Source: Chitinophaga filiformis
GTDB taxonomy: Bacteria > Bacteroidota > Bacteroidia > Chitinophagales > Chitinophagaceae
Assembly (NCBI RefSeq): GCF_023100805.1
Contig: NZ_CP095855.1
Span: forward strand, 6,675,001 to 6,739,000
Reading direction: 5' to 3'
Length of the DNA stretch: 64,000 nt
Each line of letters starts with the position of its first letter. Positions within the stretch are counted from its first letter, which is position 1. Shown piece by piece: positions 52,001 to 60,181 of the stretch. The notes beneath the pieces are model-generated. The model searched no databases. It was not told the origin of the DNA and worked only from the letters and a program-made list of their open reading frames with translations. The position numbers and the translations under genes were made by a program.

Positions 52001-53419
52001 CGGCCGGTATTGATGACAGCTGCGGTAGCATCGCTGGGATTTTTACCTATGGCCCTCAGCAACGGCGCCGGCGCGGAAGTGCAACGCCCGCTGGCGACCG
52101 TTGTCATCGGAGGATTACTGACCGCTACCCTGCTGACTTTATTCGTGCTGCCTGCGCTTTACCTCTTATTCGAAGGAAAGGTCAAAATAAGCCCGAATAA
52201 AGCGGTAATGATTGCAGGACTGGTACTTGTTTCCATTCCTTCCCTTAAAGCCCAGAACAGCCCTGTAAACATTAACCAGGCCATCAATATTGCATTGCAT
52301 CACAACCTGCAGGCTACAAGCGCGCGCCTGAATGAGCGGGCGGAAAACCTGCGGCGGCAGACAGGCTTTGATATTCCGAAAACGCAGTTCAGCGCTGACT
52401 ATGGGCAGATCAACAGTGTCCAGCAGGATAACCGCTTTGGCATTACGCAGTCGCTGAGTTTCCCGACGGTATACACTCATCAGAAAAAGGCTTTGCAGGA
52501 GAACTACCTGGCGGCGCAGGCCAAAACGCAGATGATGGAGCAGGATATCAGGACAAATGTACGCCGGCTGTTCTATGACTGGGTATGGCTGCATGAGAAG
52601 CAACAGCTGTTACGGTATGCTGACAGCATCTACCGTTTATTTGAAGAGAAAACCAATCTCCGTTTCAGGACCGGGGAGACGAATATACTGGAGAAGACCA
52701 CTGCGGAATCGCACCGGCAGCAGATTGCCAACCAGCTGGAGATGCTTTCTGCGGATATGCAGATCACGCTGAAGCAGTTTAATCTGTTATTAAGTGACAG
52801 TGTGGCTTACCAGCCGCAGACGGATAGTATCCGCATCACCTATGCTACTGTGGATACTGCGCTGGGCCAGCTGCCCCAGATACGTTCACTCCGGCATGAA
52901 TCGGCCGCTGCGCACTGGCGCTGGCGTACGGAGAAGTCAAAACTATTGCCCGACTTCTTCATAGGGTACAATAACCAGAGTATTTCAGGGATCCAGAATG
53001 TGAATGGGCAGGAGACTTATTTTAGTAACAGCAAACGGTTCAACTATGTGAATGCGGGGATCAGTATTCCATTGTTCTTCGGTGCGCAGCGTTCCAGGGC
53101 ATCTGCCGCACAACTGGACTGGCAGCTGTCACAGCAAAGGGCAGATTATGCCTTGCAGCAGACGCGCACAGAATGGCAGACTGCATTGACACAGGTGCAG
53201 AAGTATGCTGCCAGCCTGCATTATTACCAGGGCAAGGGCCTGGAAAATGCGGCAGCGATCATCTTTACTGCCGACAAGCAATTCGTTGGCGGGGAGATCG
53301 ACTACCTGCAATGGGTCATGCTTACAGACCAGGCCATTGGTATCAGGAACGAATATCTGGATATGCTGAACAATTATAATCAGGCCGCCATCCAGGTACT
53401 GAGATTGCAAAACCTTTAA
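49070..53419 (+). CDS. CusA/CzcA-family heavy-metal RND pump fused to a TolC-like outer-membrane domain
   Basis: A 1449-residue fusion. Residues 1 to about 1035 are a complete heavy-metal RND pump: VTRLPIDAVPDITNNQVQI at the start, two periplasmic porter regions, and the metal-family span 4 motif LDFGLIVDGAVIIVE with its charged residues. From about 1045 a second signal-like segment (AVMIAGLVLVSIPSLKAQ) leads into a TolC/OEP domain to the end, with alpha-hairpin stretches (LRRQTGFDIPKTQF and RFRTGETNILEKTTAESHR). So inner-membrane pump and outer-membrane channel are one polypeptide. With the adaptor encoded 12 bp downstream, this gives a full Cus/Czc-type cation exporter. No regulator is adjacent. 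Confidence 0.95.
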   Translation: MLDKIIQFSVKNKLVIGLFMLLWVIYGIFEVTRLPIDAVPDITNNQVQIITTAPALGAQDVERLITFPIEQALSNVPHLKESRSLSRFGLSIITVVFEDDADIYWARQQVSERLQQAEITENASKPELAAVSTGLGEIYQYVIRPLKGYEDKYSLADLRTIQDWIVRRQLLGTKGVAEVSTFGGELKQYEVAINPYQLKSLGLTIGDVFNALHTNNQNTGGAYIEKGPTVMYIRSEGLAGSIADIENIVVKNTAAGVPVLIRHVASVRMGAAIRYGALNYNNTGEVAGAIVLMLKGENSSQVIKNIKARIAEIQKTLPEGLLIEPFLDRTKMVNNAIGTVEHNLLEGALIVVFVLVIFLGNLRAGLIVASVIPLSMLFAIIMMNTFGVSGNLMSLGALDFGLIVDGAVIIVEAILHHLHYSREYQQKDRLSQDDMNAEVAGSSSRMMNAAVFGQIIILIVYLPILSLQGIEGKMFRPMAQTVAFAIMGAFILSLTYVPMISSLFISKKITHQPNISDRVMERIERFYQRVLGRALRFRKSVVAVAFGLFALAVLLFSRMGGEFIPQLEEGDFAVETRLLIGTNLSTTIATFQQISGILKEKFPEVERIVSRIGSSEIPTDPMPIDAGDMIIVLKDKSEWTNGESFEELASKMSEVVQHAIPGVTLSFQFPVQMRFNELMTGAKQDVVCKIFGEDLDLLAKYAEQIGAISRTVSGTADWYVEKMTGMPQVVIRYNRNEIAKYGLNIDEINRTVNAAFAGAAAGKVYEGEKRFDLVVRVGNEGRRNIEDVRNLMVATSTGSQIPLYQVASIEEIEGPNQIQREDARRRITVGFNVRGRDVQSIVEELQQKIQRKIKFEPGYTITYGGTFENLQQAKKRLSIAVPVALLLIFIMLYFAFSSVKEGALIYTAIPLSAIGGVFALALRGMPFSISAGVGFIALFGVAVLNGIVLISEFNRIKKEGQITDALQLVMMGTRNRLRPVLMTAAVASLGFLPMALSNGAGAEVQRPLATVVIGGLLTATLLTLFVLPALYLLFEGKVKISPNKAVMIAGLVLVSIPSLKAQNSPVNINQAINIALHHNLQATSARLNERAENLRRQTGFDIPKTQFSADYGQINSVQQDNRFGITQSLSFPTVYTHQKKALQENYLAAQAKTQMMEQDIRTNVRRLFYDWVWLHEKQQLLRYADSIYRLFEEKTNLRFRTGETNILEKTTAESHRQQIANQLEMLSADMQITLKQFNLLLSDSVAYQPQTDSIRITYATVDTALGQLPQIRSLRHESAAAHWRWRTEKSKLLPDFFIGYNNQSISGIQNVNGQETYFSNSKRFNYVNAGISIPLFFGAQRSRASAAQLDWQLSQQRADYALQQTRTEWQTALTQVQKYAASLHYYQGKGLENAAAIIFTADKQFVGGEIDYLQWVMLTDQAIGIRNEYLDMLNNYNQAAIQVLRLQNL

Positions 53420-53431
53420 TTCAATTCACTC

Positions 53432-54559
53432 ATGCGACAATATCTTTTCTTATATCTGCTGTTTCTGGCCTGTAACAGCCATACGCCTGCCCAGGAGCCA
53501 GCCGCAACGCCTGCTGCTGACAGTAGTATGGTAACGCTTACCAGCGATCAGATCAAAAATGCCGGCATTGAAACCGGGTATCCATCCACGATGGCCGTCA
53601 GCGGCGCACTGCGTTTACAGGGAACCATTGACGTACCGCCACAAAGCACTGTGAGTGTGAGCTTTCCACTGGGAGGCTATTTAAAGAGAACAGACCTCCT
53701 GCCGGGCGCTCATGTGAGCAAAGGCCAGGTGCTGGGAGTACTGGAAGATATGCAGTTCATCCAGCTGCAACAGGATTACCTGCTGGCAAAAGAGAAATTC
53801 ACTTTTGCGGATACGGAATATAAGCGCCAGCAGGAGCTGAACGCCAGTAAGGCCAGCAGCGACAAAGTGCTGCAGCAGAGTAAGGCTGAAATGGAGAGTC
53901 AGCATATCACCATGCAGGCCCTGGCCCGGAAGTTAGAGCTGATCGGGATCAACCCCGAGCGCCTGCATGCGGGCAATATTTCTAAGACGGTCAATATCCT
54001 GTCGCCCATTAATGGATTTGTGTCCAAAGTGAATGTGAACATCGGCAAGTATACCTCTCCTACTGATGTGCTGTTTGAGCTGGTGAACCCCAGCGACATC
54101 CACCTGGCATTAAGTGTTTTCGAGAAAGATGTGAACCAGCTGTCTGTCGGCCAGCAGGTAGTAGCTTACAACAACGAACATCCGGAGAAGCAATATAAAG
54201 CCGAAATCCTGCTGATCAGCAAGAACCTGAACGAGGACCGGATGGCGACGGTGCATTGTCATTTCCACCAGTTTGATGCTTCCCTCCTGCCGGGCATGTT
54301 TATGAACGCGGAGGTAGCGGTCAACAATGCGACGGCATTGACTGTTAATGAAGCGGCTATTGTTCGCTGGCAGAACAACTTTTATGTGTTTGCCGATAAG
54401 GGGAATAACAGTTTCAAGATGCTGCGCGTGACCCCGGGGAATGTTAATAATGGGCAAGAACAGTTCTCTGCGCCGGGGGTGGATACCAGTACCAGATTAG
54501 TGACTAAAAATGCTTATGCGCTGTTGATGAAGATGAAAAACAGCGCCGAAGAGGAATAA
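53432..54559 (+). CDS. RND efflux periplasmic adaptor (CusB/CzcB-type) lipoprotein
   Basis: A membrane-fusion protein of 375 residues that links the RND pump to the channel. The short signal peptide ends in a lipobox (LLFLACNS). Then come the barrel and lipoyl parts (GYLKRTDLLPGAHVSKGQVL), a coiled-coil hairpin (about 105-175, YLLAKEKFTFADTEYKRQQE), the second lipoyl half (ILSPINGFVSKVNVNIGKY), a beta-barrel domain (LALSVFEKDVNQLSVGQQV) and the membrane-proximal domain. It starts 12 bp after the pump gene and ends at a strong terminator, so it closes the operon. Confidence 0.95.
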   Translation: MRQYLFLYLLFLACNSHTPAQEPAATPAADSSMVTLTSDQIKNAGIETGYPSTMAVSGALRLQGTIDVPPQSTVSVSFPLGGYLKRTDLLPGAHVSKGQVLGVLEDMQFIQLQQDYLLAKEKFTFADTEYKRQQELNASKASSDKVLQQSKAEMESQHITMQALARKLELIGINPERLHAGNISKTVNILSPINGFVSKVNVNIGKYTSPTDVLFELVNPSDIHLALSVFEKDVNQLSVGQQVVAYNNEHPEKQYKAEILLISKNLNEDRMATVHCHFHQFDASLLPGMFMNAEVAVNNATALTVNEAAIVRWQNNFYVFADKGNNSFKMLRVTPGNVNNGQEQFSAPGVDTSTRLVTKNAYALLMKMKNSAEEE

Positions 54560-54585
54560 GCCTAACTATACCAGATCGTAAACAG

Positions 54586-54617
54586 AAGGCCCCTGCACTG
54601 ACAGGGGCCTTTAATTT
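54586..54617. terminator. Terminator between convergent efflux operon and ung
   Basis: A perfect 10-bp stem (aaggcccctg / caggggcctt) with a 6-nt loop, then TTTAATTTTTT on the plus strand. It lies 26 bp after the adaptor stop and directly before the end of ung on the other strand. Confidence 0.9.
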
Positions 54618-54618
54618 T

Positions 54619-55293
54619 TTATTGGAGTCGCCAGTCGACCGGCTCTATACCGGCCTTGGCCAGTAACTCGTTGGTTTTTGAGAAATGCTTACAGCCGAAG
54701 AAGCCCTTGTCGGCACTAAACGGAGACGGATGGGCGGCTTTCAGTATATGATGTTTCGTTGCGTCGATCAGGACCTGTTTGTCCTGGGCGAAACGGCCCC
54801 ATAATATAAAAACCACATCCCTTTTCAGTTCAGACACCTTCTTAATCACGGCATCGGTGAAGTTCTCCCAGCCTATTTTGCTATGGGAAGCCGGTTCATT
54901 GGCCCTTACGGTCAGCATGGCGTTGAGGAGCAGAACCCCGTGTTCCGCCCATTTTGTCAGGTTACCGCCCGGCGGGATGGGCAATCCCAGGTCTTCCTTC
55001 ATTTCCTTGTAGATATTTACCAGGGAGGGCGGAGGTTTTACGCCATCCTGCACGGAAAAGCACAACCCGTGGGCCTGTCCGGGGCCATGATAAGGGTCCT
55101 GCCCCAATAGTACGACCTTGACTTTGTCGAAAGGGGTCTTATCAAAGGCGTTGAAGATCAGGTTACCGGGAGGATAGATGGTATTTCCGACAGCTTTTTC
55201 ATGTTTGAGGGCCATGACAATCTGTTCGAAATAGGCTTTATGAAACTCATCTTTCAGGACTTCTTTCCAGCTAGGCTCGATTTTAACCTCCAT
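54619..55293 (-). CDS. ung: Uracil-DNA glycosylase, family 1
   Basis: A base-excision repair enzyme that removes uracil from DNA; 224 residues, the usual length. The water-activating motif GQDPYHG holds Asp66, and the DNA-intercalating loop HPSPFSA starts at His188. LLLNAMLTVRANEPASH supplies the uracil-recognition Asn. It stands alone on the minus strand, divergent from the tRNA-Arg gene with a shared 104-bp gap. Confidence 0.98.
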   Translation of the reverse strand: MEVKIEPSWKEVLKDEFHKAYFEQIVMALKHEKAVGNTIYPPGNLIFNAFDKTPFDKVKVVLLGQDPYHGPGQAHGLCFSVQDGVKPPPSLVNIYKEMKEDLGLPIPPGGNLTKWAEHGVLLLNAMLTVRANEPASHSKIGWENFTDAVIKKVSELKRDVVFILWGRFAQDKQVLIDATKHHILKAAHPSPFSADKGFFGCKHFSKTNELLAKAGIEPVDWRLQ

Positions 55294-55316
55294 AGCAGCT
55301 ATTTTTTTTGATTTAT

Positions 55317-55349
55317 TTTGAATTATTAAGGGAATTTTCCATAGATTTG
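55317..55349 (+). promoter_or_regulatory. Promoter of the tRNA-Arg gene
   Basis: tttg (55317-55320), 21 nt, tagatttg (55342-55349), matching TTTG / TAnnTTTG. Transcription would start near 55355, about 43 nt before the mature tRNA. Confidence 0.75.
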
Positions 55350-55397
55350 CACTCCCAAATTAAACGTTAAATATAGGAAAATTTGGGATATGGAACT

Positions 55398-55471
55398 GGA
55401 CCGGTAGCTCAGCTGGATAGAGCAGCTGCCTTCTAAGCAGCAGGTCATTGGTTCGAATCCAATCCGGTTCA
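55398..55471 (+). tRNA. tRNA-Arg (anticodon TCT)
   Basis: A complete cloverleaf: acceptor ggaccgg / ccggttc (one G-T pair), D arm with gctc / gagc, anticodon stem gctgc / gcagc with loop cttctaa (anticodon at 55432-55434), and T arm attgg-ttcgaat-ccaat. The discriminator base is A, and CCA is not encoded. Confidence 0.97.
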
Positions 55472-55473
55472 CG

Positions 55474-55502
55474 AAAGCGCGATGTAAGTCGCGCTTTTTT
55501 TA
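55474..55502 (+). terminator. Terminator after tRNA-Arg
   Basis: Stem agcgcga / tcgcgct with a 6-nt loop and a run of eight T, starting 3 nt after the tRNA. Confidence 0.92.
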
Positions 55503-55759
55503 TGCGGGAAATTTGGCTGGAGGGATTCGGAGTTTTTTGGATAATTAGCTTAAATAAAATCAAGTGAATTAGTGCACCATTCGGTGAACCTTCCGGTGCC
55601 TATCTATGTGGGGCATGCGGCAACCCCGCCGGGAACAGGTTACGGGGAATGGCGCCGCGGCAATGCCATCCCTGGCTTAGGTTGAAAAAAAAACGTCCTA
55701 ATTATTGACTATGACAAGAGTTATTGAGGTTTTAGAAAGTTAAAGGTATCTTTATAAGA

Positions 55760-56338
55760 TTATACTTCTGGAATCTGGTATTTCTCTAAAATGGAGTCCG
55801 CTAAGTCTTCTTCAATTTCCAGGGCCCCACCTTCAAAGTAGTATGCTCCAGCCTCGAAACATTCCAATATACATTGAAGTAATGTGCTAAGCGAATCGTA
55901 TCTGGCATCCAGCTCAGTTCCATATAAAGCCAATGAGTGCCAGTACACATAGCGATAAAAATCATCATCCTTATTACAATTAACCAAAATATAATCTCCC
56001 CCGCCACTTGTAAAAAGCGGAAAATACTCTTTTGAAAAGTATCCCTCACTTGTGAATGACTTGTAGACATCAACGAGGCGGTCCATTGATTCCATTATCC
56101 CCCAGGGAAAGAGAAGAGAATCTACTATCGTTTCGTCGCTCGACTCCTTTATTCCATTCTTCCATTTAAAAAGCTCAAATACTTCCGGTGGAAAAGAAAG
56201 ATTGAAAGGTGCGATTCTTTCCTCAATTTCAACCAGGGAGATCCCGTCCTGAAGCTGGGCAAATCCAATTGAGTGCTGATCAGTGAAGAATTTTTCTAAC
56301 TTTTTTAAAACGGAAGTTATCTGCATATGGTTTTTCAT
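55760..56338 (-). CDS. SMI1/KNR4 (SUKH)-family protein
   Basis: A 192-residue soluble protein. The SUKH pattern is seen in order: an N-terminal helix (LKKLEKFFTDQH), EIEERIAPFNLSFPPEVFELFKWKNG, the central FPLFTSGGGDYILVNC segment, and the acidic C-terminal helix. SUKH proteins are best known as immunity proteins that neutralise contact-dependent or polymorphic toxins; many are orphans. No toxin is found next to it. An ATG at 56326 (MQITSV) is an equally good start. The sequence is visibly more AT-rich than the neighbouring efflux operon, which would fit recent arrival. Confidence 0.85.
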   Translation of the reverse strand: MKNHMQITSVLKKLEKFFTDQHSIGFAQLQDGISLVEIEERIAPFNLSFPPEVFELFKWKNGIKESSDETIVDSLLFPWGIMESMDRLVDVYKSFTSEGYFSKEYFPLFTSGGGDYILVNCNKDDDFYRYVYWHSLALYGTELDARYDSLSTLLQCILECFEAGAYYFEGGALEIEEDLADSILEKYQIPEV

Positions 56339-56708
56339 TTTGAAGCATTGCAGGATTTAAAGTGGTTTTCTGTGGTGTAGGTGCAATAATAGATAGAATT
56401 ATTGTTGGCGCAAACCGTTGGAGAAGACTTTATAATATCTGCAATAGCGGGAATACGATTGACAGCCTCTCCCTTCATGTGAGAGTTAGTATCGACTGAT
56501 TTAAGGAGGGAATATCCTGCGGGATCAACTCCGACCCGAACATTGGGACAATTCCCGGAAACAAGTCAACACCAGAGAAAGTGAGTTCAAAAGCATAATA
56601 AGACTCGGGAATTATTGAAGGGCGATCTTGAACGGAGTTACTGCCTGCTTTTATAAGAAACGATGAGGCAGATTGTACCGCCGATATGCAGTAAAAACTC
56701 CCACAATT
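56339..56708. other. Intergenic region with no supported gene
   Basis: About 370 bp between two minus-strand genes. A minus-strand frame at 56651-57022 overlaps the DUF805 gene in another frame and has no coding character. No hairpin terminator was seen. Confidence 0.5.
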
Positions 56709-57071
56709 CTATCCAACATTTTTTTTACCAATAGAATCGATCTCTTCATCCAGCGAGGCCTGACCATCCTTGCGATTGGAATTTGGCCAACCGTATTCAT
56801 TAGCAGCGGAATCCCCCTCTTGTAACAGCATTCCAAAAACAAAAAATGGAATAAGCTGCCACCAGCCGCTTTTTCCAAAATCGTGGCAGCGTTTCGCCCC
56901 CTGTGCGAATAGAAGCCAGTAACAAGGGATAATATGACTAACCGCCCATAAAGAGCCCGGATCAATGCCGACTCTTGACATCGTAAGATTAATGGCCATA
57001 AAAACCAACCAAGTAATGCCATATTCCACTCTTCCGATTCTGCCTTTAAAAGAAAAGGGCCTTTTAAACAT
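56709..57071 (-). CDS. DUF805-family membrane protein
   Basis: A 120-residue membrane protein starting at MFKRPFSFKG (ATG at 57071; the 11 extra residues up to 57104 are unlikely). The family pattern is plain: PFSFKGRIGRVEYGITW at the start, then FAQGAKRCHDFGKSGWWQLIPFFVFGMLL and GDSAANEYG. Four spans would be usual; here the segment between the first and third spans is short. The C-terminal tail is acidic (SLDEEIDSIG). DUF805 proteins have no established function; some are near stress or toxin-related genes. Confidence 0.88.
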   Translation of the reverse strand: MFKRPFSFKGRIGRVEYGITWLVFMAINLTMSRVGIDPGSLWAVSHIIPCYWLLFAQGAKRCHDFGKSGWWQLIPFFVFGMLLQEGDSAANEYGWPNSNRKDGQASLDEEIDSIGKKNVG

Positions 57072-57319
57072 GATAGTATTTTGAAGTGAACAATGAGAAA
57101 GCATTAACTTTATTCCTTAAATTGAAGTTAATACTTTATACGTGTACTAAAAGTATAAGGATCTCCTCCTTCCGGGATACACATCACAAGAAAGTTTTTG
57201 CGAACCCATGTTAGTGAATGATGTGAAAATAGACACCACATTTGTTCAGTTGGAAAACGTTATAACTGGTTAAAACGAGAACTGTAAAATGTAACTTCTA
57301 TGATATCTGTAGGAGGTAG

Positions 57320-57922
57320 TCACTGAGCTAATATCTTTTTCTTTTGAGTTTCATATTCATCCTGGGTGATTGCACCGGCGTCTAAAAGCTCCTTTAGTTT
57401 TTTTAATTCATCAGCAACGGAGCCTTGATTTACAATTACTGTCTGGGCCGGAGCATTCTTAGGCATTTTATCGGCAAATTCCTTTGGTGGTACTATTTCT
57501 CCAGCGTCTAGTGCATTGTCAATTTCCACCCAATAATTTACCATTTCACCTAAGCCAATTTTAGCTATAATTGTATAGCCAGGCTTCCTACTACCTATTG
57601 GCATAATGTCCTTTATTTTAGCTGTTTTACCTGCAAGGTTTGATTTTAAGTAATTTTTACTTATTTGCATATCCATGGTGCTCATGGATGTCCATCCAAC
57701 AGGTGATTGATAAATAAAAGCGAACGTCCTGTTAGGCATAGTCCCCTTGCCCAATGTGATAATATCCCCTTCTTTTAATGTCCAGCCAATTTGCGTAGTG
57801 TATCCATCTTTTATTTTTTGCTGAACAGAAGTGAGTTTTTCACCCCGGTCAATGAGAGTAGGGGTTTGTGCCAATAACTGTATTGAGACGCACATAGAAA
57901 TAATAACTAATATTCTTTTCAT
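57320..57922 (-). CDS. Exported protein with C-terminal SHOCT domain
   Basis: A 200-residue protein with a signal peptide (cut near residue 19, LLAQ). The body (20-150) is not recognised; it has a beta-rich run such as GDIITLGKGTMPNRTFAFIY. The last 30 residues (ADELKKLKELLDAGAITQDEYETQKKKIL, read in parts) are a SHOCT motif, a short C-terminal helix pair that usually mediates oligomerisation. It stands alone between noncoding stretches of about 215 and 360 bp. Confidence 0.8.
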   Translation of the reverse strand: MKRILVIISMCVSIQLLAQTPTLIDRGEKLTSVQQKIKDGYTTQIGWTLKEGDIITLGKGTMPNRTFAFIYQSPVGWTSMSTMDMQISKNYLKSNLAGKTAKIKDIMPIGSRKPGYTIIAKIGLGEMVNYWVEIDNALDAGEIVPPKEFADKMPKNAPAQTVIVNQGSVADELKKLKELLDAGAITQDEYETQKKKILAQ

Positions 57923-58285
57923 TTGAGGTGTTTTTTTAAGTAATTATTCGGTTAAATGATGTTTAATACATGCCTATACAATTTATAAATACAACTAAAC
58001 AGTGCCAAACTCCGGGACACTCGTTGAGCCTCGTTCCCATATACCACAGTATATATCTATAGATTAGTCTATTTAACGAGATTAACATTACTTCCTGGTT
58101 GCGTAAATGACAAAGTGATAACACGAAATGATTCGGGGAATGTATAATTTCTCTTATCCCATTCTATTTGCAACAACTGAAGGCACGAAAAAGCTTTCGG
58201 TGCTCATTAGGTGTTCATCTGTGTTGGAAAAAATAAATTGTAATATATTGGGCGATCTAATTATTTTTTATACTAATAACTAATA
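57923..58285. other. Divergent intergenic region
   Basis: 363 AT-rich bases between a minus-strand and a plus-strand gene. It should contain both promoters. I see no clean TTTG / TAnnTTTG pair and no supported small gene. Confidence 0.4.
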
Positions 58286-58876
58286 ATGATAAAATCCGTC
58301 AGCTTTCTAGTCGTTGTTTCAGTTCTAATGTCGTGTCAGCAAAAGAAGTCAGATTATAGCAGTCAGCCTATCGCTCAAAATGATAGTACTGCTGTCTATT
58401 CCCAAAATGGTGGCATGCAGTTTTTCTCTGTTCCCTTCAATAGAAAAACGCAGGACCAGCATTCATTATCTTTTGGTTGGGAGCCATCTTTCGGAACCGC
58501 TTTTGTGCTAAATCTCTACAATACCGGAACTGAAATACAGGCGGTCGCATATGAGGTGAGGCCTAAAGACCGGGGAAGTATTTTCGGATTCAATTCCAGA
58601 GTACAAAAGATATTGCCCTTCGAAGGCTATAGTTTTACCATTGACCTAAATCAGTGGAATGCACTGGTAGAGAAGGTGGAGAATATTCTGAGCCGATCAT
58701 CTTCCAGTACTGACAAAAGCAACAGGTGTTTTGATGGAACCTATTACTACCTTGAATACGGGGACAAGCAGGTTGCAGGTCACAACTGTGAGGAAGATAC
58801 TGTTGCAGCGTTGTCAAAATACATTGAGCAGGAGATATTAGCAACTGTTCATGAACTTAGAAAAGCTGAGAAGTAA
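58286..58876 (+). CDS. Lipoprotein of unknown function
   Basis: A 196-residue lipoprotein. The signal peptide ends in a lipobox (VLMSCQQ), followed by a Ser/Gln/Asn-rich linker and a folded part (about 45-190) with LSFGWEPSFGTAFVLNLYNT and CFDGTYYYLEYGDKQVAGHNC. The last two cysteines probably form a disulfide. No family recognised. It is followed by a hairpin that mainly serves the convergent gene. Confidence 0.7.
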   Translation: MIKSVSFLVVVSVLMSCQQKKSDYSSQPIAQNDSTAVYSQNGGMQFFSVPFNRKTQDQHSLSFGWEPSFGTAFVLNLYNTGTEIQAVAYEVRPKDRGSIFGFNSRVQKILPFEGYSFTIDLNQWNALVEKVENILSRSSSSTDKSNRCFDGTYYYLEYGDKQVAGHNCEEDTVAALSKYIEQEILATVHELRKAEK

Positions 58877-58935
58877 TATAAAAGGCCCTGAAAATGTGAA
58901 GTGCCACAAAAAGTTAGCCACTTTAGAGGCAAAAA

Positions 58936-58969
58936 AGAGGGTGCCTCAAAGGTAATTGAGGCACCCTCT
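58936..58969 (-). terminator. Terminator of the BNR-like lipoprotein gene (minus), possibly bidirectional
   Basis: A perfect 14-bp stem (agagggtgcctcaa / ttgaggcaccctct) with a 6-nt loop. On the minus strand it runs into TTTTTT, 20 bp after the stop at 58989; the plus strand has only a weak T-rich tail. Confidence 0.88.
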
Positions 58970-58988
58970 CTTGTCTTATTCATTTAGT

Positions 58989-60020
58989 TTAGGGTGTTTC
59001 TATCATAAATGGCGATTCATCAGTAGTGCCAACCGCATTTGCCCATTCCAGATACCCATTACCACTTGGTAAAGCATAAATAATATTAGTATTGGTTTTA
59101 GCTTTATATATTATTACGCCACAAGTGATACTGATAGCAGGTCTTCTGCTGGTAAATGCGAGCTGACCTGATCTTGTTGTGATCTTAACAGGTGTAGTCC
59201 AGTTAACCAGATCACTGGACATAGTAGTTTTAAGCTGTCCATCCGTATCCATCCCGGCGATAACAGCAGAAGGCGGCCTGCCAAGGTCAACTGAATTGAT
59301 GGGCGTTGCCGCAGCGTAACGGAAGAACCCAAAATTTAACTGCGAACCCTTTGTCCAGTTTATTCCATCCACAGAAGTTAAAATGGTAAAAGCAGGAGCT
59401 GGCGCAAGGGTGCTGGTATATAAGATACAGATTGCGGAGTGAAAAGTAAATATATATGGATCACCAAAGGATGTATAAGGTAAATTTACCTCAGTCCAAT
59501 TAGATCCATCTGAACTGTAAGAATAGTGAATAGTGGTGGAGTTATCTCCCAGATGAAAATCGTTGCCTGGATAGGCAAGGAACATCTTACCTCCATAAGT
59601 ACAAGCGGAAAGGTCACCTGATGTTGCGGCGAAATTCCCCAACATTGCATCCGCAGTCCAGGAACCACCTAAATCGGCGCTGCGGGTATAATATAAGTAA
59701 TTACTTGTCGCACTTCTATGAAATACATAGATATTCCCATTGAAGACAGTCGCTGCAGGACTACCATTCGCGCCTAGTCCTGAATTATTAAGAGCACTGA
59801 AGGTCCAGTTAGAGCCATTGACGCTGTTTCCGGAAAAGATTTTCTTAGCATCAGTGCTATTACCGGTGCCTTTGTAAAAATATCTGTAGAAAGCAGTTAT
59901 TTGGGCTGCATTACTACTGGCAATCAAATTGTTACTACTTAGCTTTTCGGTTTCTTTCTTTTGGCAGGATGTTAAAGCAAAAGCTGCATACAGCAGAATA
60001 AGGATAGTGCTACGGTTCAT
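58989..60020 (-). CDS. Lipoprotein with BNR/sialidase-like repeats
   Basis: A 343-residue lipoprotein (lipobox ALTSCQ). The body shows repeated SxDGxxW-type turns: YTRSADLGGSWTADAM, YSSDGSNWTEVNLP and TSVDGINWTKGSQL. These are Asp-box/BNR-like repeats of a beta-propeller. The Arg triad and other catalytic residues of real sialidases are not evident, so it is more likely a binding or structural propeller than an enzyme. It stands alone. Substrate and role are unknown. Confidence 0.78.
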   Translation of the reverse strand: MNRSTILILLYAAFALTSCQKKETEKLSSNNLIASSNAAQITAFYRYFYKGTGNSTDAKKIFSGNSVNGSNWTFSALNNSGLGANGSPAATVFNGNIYVFHRSATSNYLYYTRSADLGGSWTADAMLGNFAATSGDLSACTYGGKMFLAYPGNDFHLGDNSTTIHYSYSSDGSNWTEVNLPYTSFGDPYIFTFHSAICILYTSTLAPAPAFTILTSVDGINWTKGSQLNFGFFRYAAATPINSVDLGRPPSAVIAGMDTDGQLKTTMSSDLVNWTTPVKITTRSGQLAFTSRRPAISITCGVIIYKAKTNTNIIYALPSGNGYLEWANAVGTTDESPFMIETP

Positions 60021-60181
60021 GGTATAGCGTTAAAGGTTAACGGAAAAATTACGCTGCAAAGTTGCATCATCAAATAATTAGCGCCAAAATAAATTAGTCA
60101 ACCACCTATGTTTTTGAGTAGAAAATTTAAAAACGAGAAGGCAGCTTGGATAATTATGCGTTGACCGGTTTTCGATGCCTG

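Noticed and set aside
55360..55563. Minus-strand frame across the tRNA gene (contains WIRTNDLLLRRQLLYPAEL)
   Set aside because: It is the reverse translation of the tRNA-Arg and its flanks, a well-known false gene call.
56651..57022. 123-residue minus-strand frame overlapping the DUF805 gene
   Set aside because: It is out of frame with the clear DUF805 protein and has no family pattern.
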